Shown here in pieces: positions 57,044-64,000 of a stretch of 64,000 nt of DNA. Within the stretch, counting starts at the first letter, position 1. Each line of letters starts with the position of its first letter. Where the stretch lies: the NCBI GenBank assembly GCA_020746835.1, contig JAGPNK010000017.1:310001-374000 (forward strand). The letters are read 5' to 3'. Position numbers and translations under genes: made by a program. The stretch comes from Stachybotrys elegans (lineage: Eukaryota; Ascomycota; Sordariomycetes; Hypocreales; Stachybotryaceae). Below the pieces are notes generated by a model. That model was not told the DNA's origin and did not search any database. It saw only the letters and a list, made by a program, of their open reading frames with translations.

Positions 57044-60000
57044 AATTTCTCTTCCTCTTCATCTTCTTCACTCTTACACACGCTTGTCTACTACTACCCT
57101 TTATCACTATACACGGAACGCCAGCGGTGGAGGAACATGGACGTGCTACGATGACCATGACTACATTTTTTTTTTTTTATATGAGAGGATGGAGACATAC
57201 AAAATTGCGGTCTGCTTGCTACCTAGATGGGAGTTTCAACGGCTGGGGGAACAAGGGCTGCATAGGCATTGCACAGGATCACTGGGAGACGACGAGGCAG
57301 TTTGTCGTCTTCTCTTTGCATGGGGACTACGCTTTTTACAGCACAGCGATCTGTTTTACTACCATACATTAGCCATCATATTCTGTAGTAAATAGTTACA
57401 CGGGGTCTGCGCCGTCGCGGGCCAATTCTCACTCATCATCACTGTAACCACATGGAAGCAAGCCATTCGAGCGATCGACACGCAGATGCAGGCCAACCAA
57501 CCAACAACCCGTGCGTCATGGCTCGGAAAACATTGCCATGGTGATCGACCGAGCACCCCCAGGATTCAGTCGACGAAACTCACAGGCCTTCCAATCCTTC
57601 TTCCTGGGCAGTGCACTCGTGGGAAGAAAGCATAAACCCCCCGGCCTACGGTGGGTTCTGGCTGTCGATCATCCTAAACTTAGCGAATCCTGCCAATTTA
57701 CCTCGACCTTGCCCAGACATGGACAGCGCGCGCACGACACACGGAGAACAGACAAAGGATGGGGTGCGAATGCAGATGCAGTGTAGATTTCTTCCCCATG
57801 GAGTGGCTGCCGCCCAGGCTGAAACCAGCCCACACGGCCGTCCAAAAGGTTAATTGATTCAAGGTGAACGCGAGAAAATACGTGTCATCAAAGTCTCCGT
57901 AGCCAAGAAGCCTTGGCCACTCGCTCTCTCTCTCTCTCTCTCTCTCCCCTTCAGCCTAGGCAAAGCATCAAGGATAACTCGCCGGCTAGCTCCGCAAACC
58001 TGTCCACTGCGATTGCATGCATGCATTCCCTGGGGAAGCGCAAGATAAGAAGAGCACTTGATGGGGGCGGTTAAACCCGCGAATCGCACTGACGCTTTGA
58101 CTACAGCATTGTCTTCCAAGGCAGGGAGGGTGCCGGCAGACGACGCATCTCTCTCTACATGATGCAGGCCAAGTGATTGTTCTGGCCCCTTCTGCTCGAA
58201 CCTTTGTCATGCCCTCCGAGAAAACAACGCATCGTCACTGCATCTGCATCCGCATCCGCATCTGCATCTGCCTCTGCCGCGCGCATCATGACACCTGCCC
58301 CTCCGATCGACCTCCGTGGTCCGGCAGCCATCGGAATTAACAGGCCATCAGCATGTCGGAGCCGGAGATCGCCCTTAGTAGCAGGCGGCACATCATGCCC
58401 ACACGGATGACTATGCACGCAGTCTGTAGGCCTTATCGTACCATGTCTGCTGCTGCTGCTGCCATCCGCCCCATCCGAAGGCCGGGAGGCCAAAGACAAG
58501 GTAAGGCAAGGCTCAGCACGCGACTTCCGTGATCGACACCTAAGCACATCGCTGGGCTGAGCTAGTGCCCGCCCACCCAGCGACCAGCCACCCCTGGCCT
58601 TATCAATCATATCCATATCCATATGGTGCAAGCATCCCAGCCAGTCAGGCCTCTGAGCAGCCAGCTGGGCAGCTTCCGTAGATCTTGATACGTCACGGCG
58701 TGCTGCTGCTGCTACTGCTGCGGCGGCGGCGCTGGATATCGTCAAGTCGGATACTTTTTTCCCGACCATCATGCTTCCTCGCACTGCAGCCCTCGGACTT
58801 TGCTGCATCTAGGCGAGACAGATAACCCGCCAGATCGAAAAGCCTTGGCCGCGTAACCCCCCTTCTTCTTCTTCTTGTTTTTGTTTCTTACCCAATTGGT
58901 CAATTCTTCGCCACCGAAGGGGCTCTCCTCGGTGTAGGTAATGGGCTGCGAGACCCGGCTGCTTCATTGCGAGCCTCCACTTGAGACCGCCATCTCGGCG
59001 AGGACCCTTTTCAAGTAAGACATAGATATGACCCTCTTTACAACGTTGCATTGGCTACTGCAAGCTTGCCCCTAACCCGAGGATACAGGCCGTTTGATCA
59101 TGGTATTGCATCGACATCCAGCAGCCACGGTTCTGGGCTGCTGTGGCCCATAATTCAACTATCAAAGCTCTTGGTAACTGTCAAAACACCCCGCCGCACA
59201 GGCGCTGCCGCGTGTGCGGTACGGATGGGCTGAACGCATGGCTGCGTGGTATTTTCTCCCCTCTGGGAAGCACGATACCAAAAGTCCTAATCCGCAGGCC
59301 TGGATGGGTGGATCGCCTACCAAGTAATGATGGTGGGAAAGAAACACGCAACCCTCTCTCCCGTCTCGTCTTGTGGCCGAGGGATTTGGATTACATGGCT
59401 GCCATCTGAGATAGGAGATATTGCCACGATCCAGGCCATTCGGACATACGGAGCCATGACATGCTTTGTCGATAGCCTCATCGTGAAGCAGATAACCGTG
59501 CTGATCAAGGTAGTAAGCAGTGCATACACGGGTTGCGCTGGCTGGGTGTAATTCTTCCGTTCTTGGCATTTTTTTTGCCTCTGGTGCTCTGCTCGACTTT
59601 TGGTTTTCAAGCCCTCGACTTCTGCTTGAGGCAGCCAGGCGGCCCCCCAGCACGTGTCAGATGAGGAATAGCCCCTCCCGTATTGTAGGCTCGGATTCCG
59701 AACCATGCGCCGTACCCGTGTCCTAGGGGAGGGGGGAGGGAAGGGTCTGGCGGACATGAGGTGATATGAGGTGATATGATTACCCACCTCGCCTGTAAAT
59801 CCGATGCAGATGCAGCAAGGCATCGCGTACTAACGTAACCAGGCATTTAGCGACCGCAGGTTTCGATGGGCTGGGCGGTATCTGCCAGAGAAGGATCTCC
59901 TACCCCATGGCACATAAGTCTCCTTCGGGGAAAGCCACGGGCTTGGTGGTGGTGGTATTTGGCTGTTGCCTGGGGGCCGCCTCCAAGGGCCAAGTGAATC

Positions 60001-63000
60001 GTAATTCGTAGTTACAGGGGCTCACGGAGACTGCCACGGGCTGTTTAGGCACAAGATCGTAGATGGGCGCATGTCACGGGCGGCGGATGAGACAGATGGA
60101 CGGGGGCATGGGGGATGGAGAGGTGGCAGGGTCTCCGGCAGCCGTAAGACATTCCGTGGATCCCATGGAAGAAGGCTAAACGCTAAATGGTGGTGTAGAG
60201 GGCGAGTACTCCGTAGTCAGCGGCGATTGAGCGCAGAGGACGTCCGGATACAGTCATGAATAGTGAATGGATTCCCAGGAGGGAATGAATGGAGACGGCG
60301 GTGGATCCTGTCATACACCCATACGTCCACTCGCGCGTGGGATAAGAGCTCCATGGGAGAACAATGGGCATTCTGAATCCTTATCTGATGCGAGGTCAGG
60401 GGTCTTTTTGTGTAAAGAGGTGGGTGGTGGGAGAGAGGTTGACGATTGGTGGGCTCGCCAAGCTCTGAAAGGCCCTGACAACTCTATACTGTACGTGTAA
60501 GCTTTTAGGCCCGAATGGTGGCTAGTTGAGGCTTGAGCTGTTTGGGACGGGTCGGAGACAACTGTAAACCGAAAAGGGCCAGATCTCGCGCGGTGAGCGG
60601 CGCCTTATCGGAAGACGTGGGAGGGGCTGACGAGGGTCGAGGGTCGAAGGGGGATGGGGGCCAGGGGCTTCCCTTAGTCTTCCCGCTGTGGCGTCGCCCG
60701 CCTCTGAGCTTGGCTTTGCTGTCTCTTGCCCGCATCGACGGCAAAGGCCAAAGCACTAGGGCAACTAGGCATCATCTCGCGCGAGGGTACAGTCAGCCAG
60801 GGGGGCGGGGGGCCAAAATCGTGATGGTGTTTGGACGGAGAGATTTCGTCTTGGCTTGGCCAGGTCATTAAACGAAGGGCCATGAACCAAACCGACCATG
60901 ATATACTCCAGGGTTCTAAGCGGGCGCTCTGTCGCTCGCTTGGGCAGGCTTTTCGATGGTGGCTGCTCGTAGCCGAGAAACCCTTGGCCACTGCCCGTGT
61001 CTCCGAAAAACCAGGGGAGCACGTATTCGTACATGACAGGGCTGCTGGGGGGCTGGAAAAGCTCTCTGCCCCTCCTTTCCTTTTTCCTTCTGCCCTGCGC
61101 TCAAAGGATCTGGCGGCATACATTGCGTACCGTACTCCGAGGGAGGGGCCACGGCCACCCTCAGGTCAACGAGCATACGCGTCGTTCGTCTGATGCAACT
61201 TGGCAGGAGATGCACGAGAAGTAATAGCCCGGGCGTGGCGGACGAACTGGAGGAGTAAGGCGGCGCCTTGTCAAACGCATGTACACGATGCACGCCCCCT
61301 CCCTTTCCCCTTGGTGAACCAAACCTCCGGCCGGCCATTATCCTTATCGTCGAAGAGGATACGGATACTTCCATGCACAGAAGCAATAGATCCAAGCTGT
61401 CGTGTGAGCCGATCTACCCTTTCAATATCCTGTTTCCAACGTAACATCGCCTCCTACCTCATCCTCCGCACCTCGCGCCCTTCGGATCCGGAACGTACCG
61501 CTGTTTCTGTCCCCTTCTCGACCAACCAACGACGACGGAAGAGGAGGGGGGGGACCCTTAGCTTACCACTGCGCTGACATCCTACCACGCCGAAGCGGGC
61601 GAGCACGTTGTCTGCCCTGCCGCAACCACCCACACGTCTGCAAGCTGATCCACCTCACTCTGTATGAGTGTGTGTATGTGTGTGTATGTTTTGTGCACTG
61701 ACCAGTCCTTCTTCGCTTCTCATGCACGGGCTGAGGCGAGGGAGGGACGGAGGGAGAATCATTGCCCAAAAGCATTAAGCTCCGTGTGTCCAACGTGAGG
61801 CTGAAGGCAACCCACATGGCCATGACCTGCACGCTGGCACTCGGGTCCGTCCAAGCTTTCTTTGTCAGTGTTGCATCGCGTCTCGTTTGGGTGATTCGCA
61901 GCTGTCATCATTGCTGAAGCTGCTGCTGCTTGTTCTTGGTTGATGTTGCAGTGCCTTCTCGAATGCGAGTCCCCTACTACATCGAGTCCATACTTGGCTA
62001 CCCTAAAGCTTTCCATCTTCTCGCTTCCGTCAAGTTCATGGCAGCAGTGCCGAGGTGATGTCTTCGACACATATTGGTAAGCCGCCGCTCGCTTACCATT
62101 CTCTCTAGCCCTTGAATCCCCCTCTGAAACCCATCCGGGCTTTATCGACATTGTCCCTGATCCCGCTCCCGCCTTTCGCCTTCTCGTATGCACTTTCTTC
62201 CCATTACGGTGCCATTGCTCGCCACTTGTCATGCTTTACCCCCACAGGCCGTTGATCTATCACAGGGAGTCTTCCGTTCCTCGCCAATATGCAAGGATTG
62301 CTTGTGGGTAGTCTCGCACACTATCATGGTACCAAGGCTGGAGCCTGTGCGGCGTATACAAGCCATCGCAGAGCCAAGGCTCTGGGCTAGTGCAGAGGCA
62401 AAGCGAACCAATCATCGAGTCCCACGCCTGGCATCTAGGAGCTTACATGATTGGATCGTCGGCGACAAGATGATATGTAGATATAACGTTTCCGGTTGCA
62501 TCCCAACGGCGCCTCTCTCGGGCCAATTTACAAGCCTTTCCCTGCCCCAAACCCTTCCGCCCATGCCATGGAGACTTAGCCTTCTTGGCCTGCATACAGC
62601 CTGCATACAATCTACATCCGTCTCCCGGTGTCGTAGGCGATGGTCTGCACACGCCCTATGCCTTGGTGCTTGGCTGAAGACGATCGGGAGTTTCAATATA
62701 CAGATGAGGGGAATGGGGCCATTCTTGATGTAGCCTCTGATGAATATATCCCGAAGAAGCCGGTTATCGCTAGTCAAGTCCTGCACATGGAGTTTAACTG
62801 AGGCCGGCCTTTGACCCAAAGCTGCAGACAATATATGCTCCGAGATGAAGAAATCTTCATACAAGGAACAGAACCAAAGGAAGCAAGAGGTCATCACTAG
62901 GTGTGGTATAGATTTATGGGTCCCGGAGATCTTGGTACCCTTATGTTGGGGTCCTCATGATACGACAGAGCTCGTTGGCATTCAACTGGCAAGACCCAGC

Positions 63001-64000
63001 ATTAAGCTCGCGAACTCCTCAAACATGGATCAAATCTGACGGTAACATCAAAGTGTAATCTGCGGTGTAATTTCTGCCCCTAATCTGCTGTTACCGGGTG
63101 GACAAGATGAGTTGAGAATAGTCACTACATCTTACCCATTGCAGCTTATCATTGGTGATTCTGCATGTCGATGTTGGAAACGTGGAAATTTCTGCATATC
63201 CTTTCTGAAACGAGGTTCTGACCGACTTGGCTTCGTCCTCACCGCCTCGGGAATCTCGTACGCTGCCAACGTTATACCCATTCTAAGCGTCAGACGAAGG
63301 GTGGCAGGGCTGCGGGCACACCGCGTGCAGATAGATCTGACCGTCTGACAAAGCAAGGTCCCTGCATTCAACACTGTGACATTGCAGAATCAGTGATCCA
63401 TTTTGCTTGGCCGGCTTTATTTGTAGTGTTGAGCTTGGACGTGTGGAGGTTTGGTTGCGACGGCATCAAAACACCACGGATGACGGGGAGCACAGGGCAG
63501 CGTGAATCTCTCGAAAGAAAGAATGCCCAGGCACAGTGCCATGGAAGGAAGACTGGGCCCGGGACTTTCAAATTGCAATGCAACGGTGGGAAGATTACTG
63601 AATTAGCTGCACCAGCAAGCTGGCTATGTGGTGATTGAACCAACACGACGATCTACCCGGTGGTAAGAAAATTACCCAGTTTCAAATTACGATGCATTCA
63701 TTTCCTTGGAACCTTGAGACGATCCGCACCAGCCATTTGTATTTTTACACATGGCTCCTGTCCGCCCGGGCCATTGACCCATTGATGCTCTTCGGGGAGG
63801 CTGTTTCCAGATCGACATCTTGCATAGCCCGCAGAGCCGCTCAGCCGGTTGACAGGATAAAAAAAAAATAGTACATACTACGACCATTAAGACTTAGGCT
63901 TTACTGTGGGAACCGTGGAGAGTCGATTGTTGTCTGGTTTCAGACTAGGCCGTCGTCCGTCTGTGAACGTGGATGATCCCTGGCTTATGGCAGAAGCAAC
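57044..64000. other. Gene-poor region to window end, 7 kb
   Basis: Open frames are short and overlap on both strands, with no recognised family and no signal peptides or splice sites worth reporting. A GCATCC/GCATCT hexanucleotide repeat lies at 58239-58277, a CT microsatellite at 57923-57947, and TACTCCGTA at 60207-60215. An unrecognised gene or long non-coding RNA cannot be excluded. Confidence 0.45.
58239..58277. repeat. GCATCC/GCATCT hexanucleotide repeat
   Basis: TGCATCTGCATCCGCATCCG followed by more GCATCT units; about six imperfect copies of a six-base unit. Confidence 0.75.

Noticed and set aside
58155..58808. A 217-codon minus-strand frame
   Set aside because: Contains an Ala-Asp run from the GCATCC/GCATCT microsatellite, no family features and no coding-type codon use.

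Overview
The window is nuclear DNA of a filamentous ascomycete, most likely a Sordariomycete. The genes carry short introns (mostly 44-75 nt, GT-AG with CTAAC/CTGAC-type branch sites), third codon positions are C-rich, and there are several Zn2Cys6 regulators, a con-6 conidiation protein, secreted plant- and chitosan-degrading enzymes, and a modular non-reducing polyketide synthase (NR-PKS). The genus cannot be fixed from the sequence. The chemistry of the PKS cluster is known mainly from Hypocreales.

Region 1-29.9 kb is ordinary mixed gene content: a secreted SnoaL-like protein cut by the window edge, a con-6 protein, a five-exon Zn2Cys6 regulator, an unrecognised 255-residue protein, a divergent SDR, an interrupted Cys-rich secreted protein, a membrane-anchored double-psi beta-barrel protein, a decayed Zn2Cys6 regulator, a methyltransferase, a GH2 exo-glucosaminidase, a BCS1-type AAA ATPase, a zinc alcohol dehydrogenase, a Cys-rich type I membrane protein, an acyl-CoA dehydrogenase, a putative GPI protein and a PL4 rhamnogalacturonan lyase.

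Region 30.4-48.2 kb is the main system: a UbiA-type prenyltransferase (minus strand), an A-T-R NRPS-like carboxylic acid reductase (plus) and an SAT-KS-AT-PT-ACP-ACP-TE NR-PKS (plus). This trio matches the core of the LL-Z1272beta/ilicicolin B and ascochlorin pathways (StbA/StbB/StbC; AscC/AscB/AscA). The PKS would make orsellinic acid, the prenyltransferase would farnesylate it and the reductase would turn the acid into the aldehyde. No halogenase, P450 or terpene cyclase is visible in the window, so a farnesylated orsellinaldehyde is the simplest predicted product.

Region 48.2-64 kb is almost gene-free. Its one gene is an AflR-like Zn2Cys6 regulator (54.7-57.0 kb) with unusually long introns, a candidate but unproven cluster regulator. 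Other signals outside genes are a G-rich, TTAGGG-like tandem tract 0.5 kb upstream of the PKS, an AT-rich tract in the prenyltransferase/reductase divergent promoter, and a 9-mer (TACGGAGTA) found six times, always outside genes.
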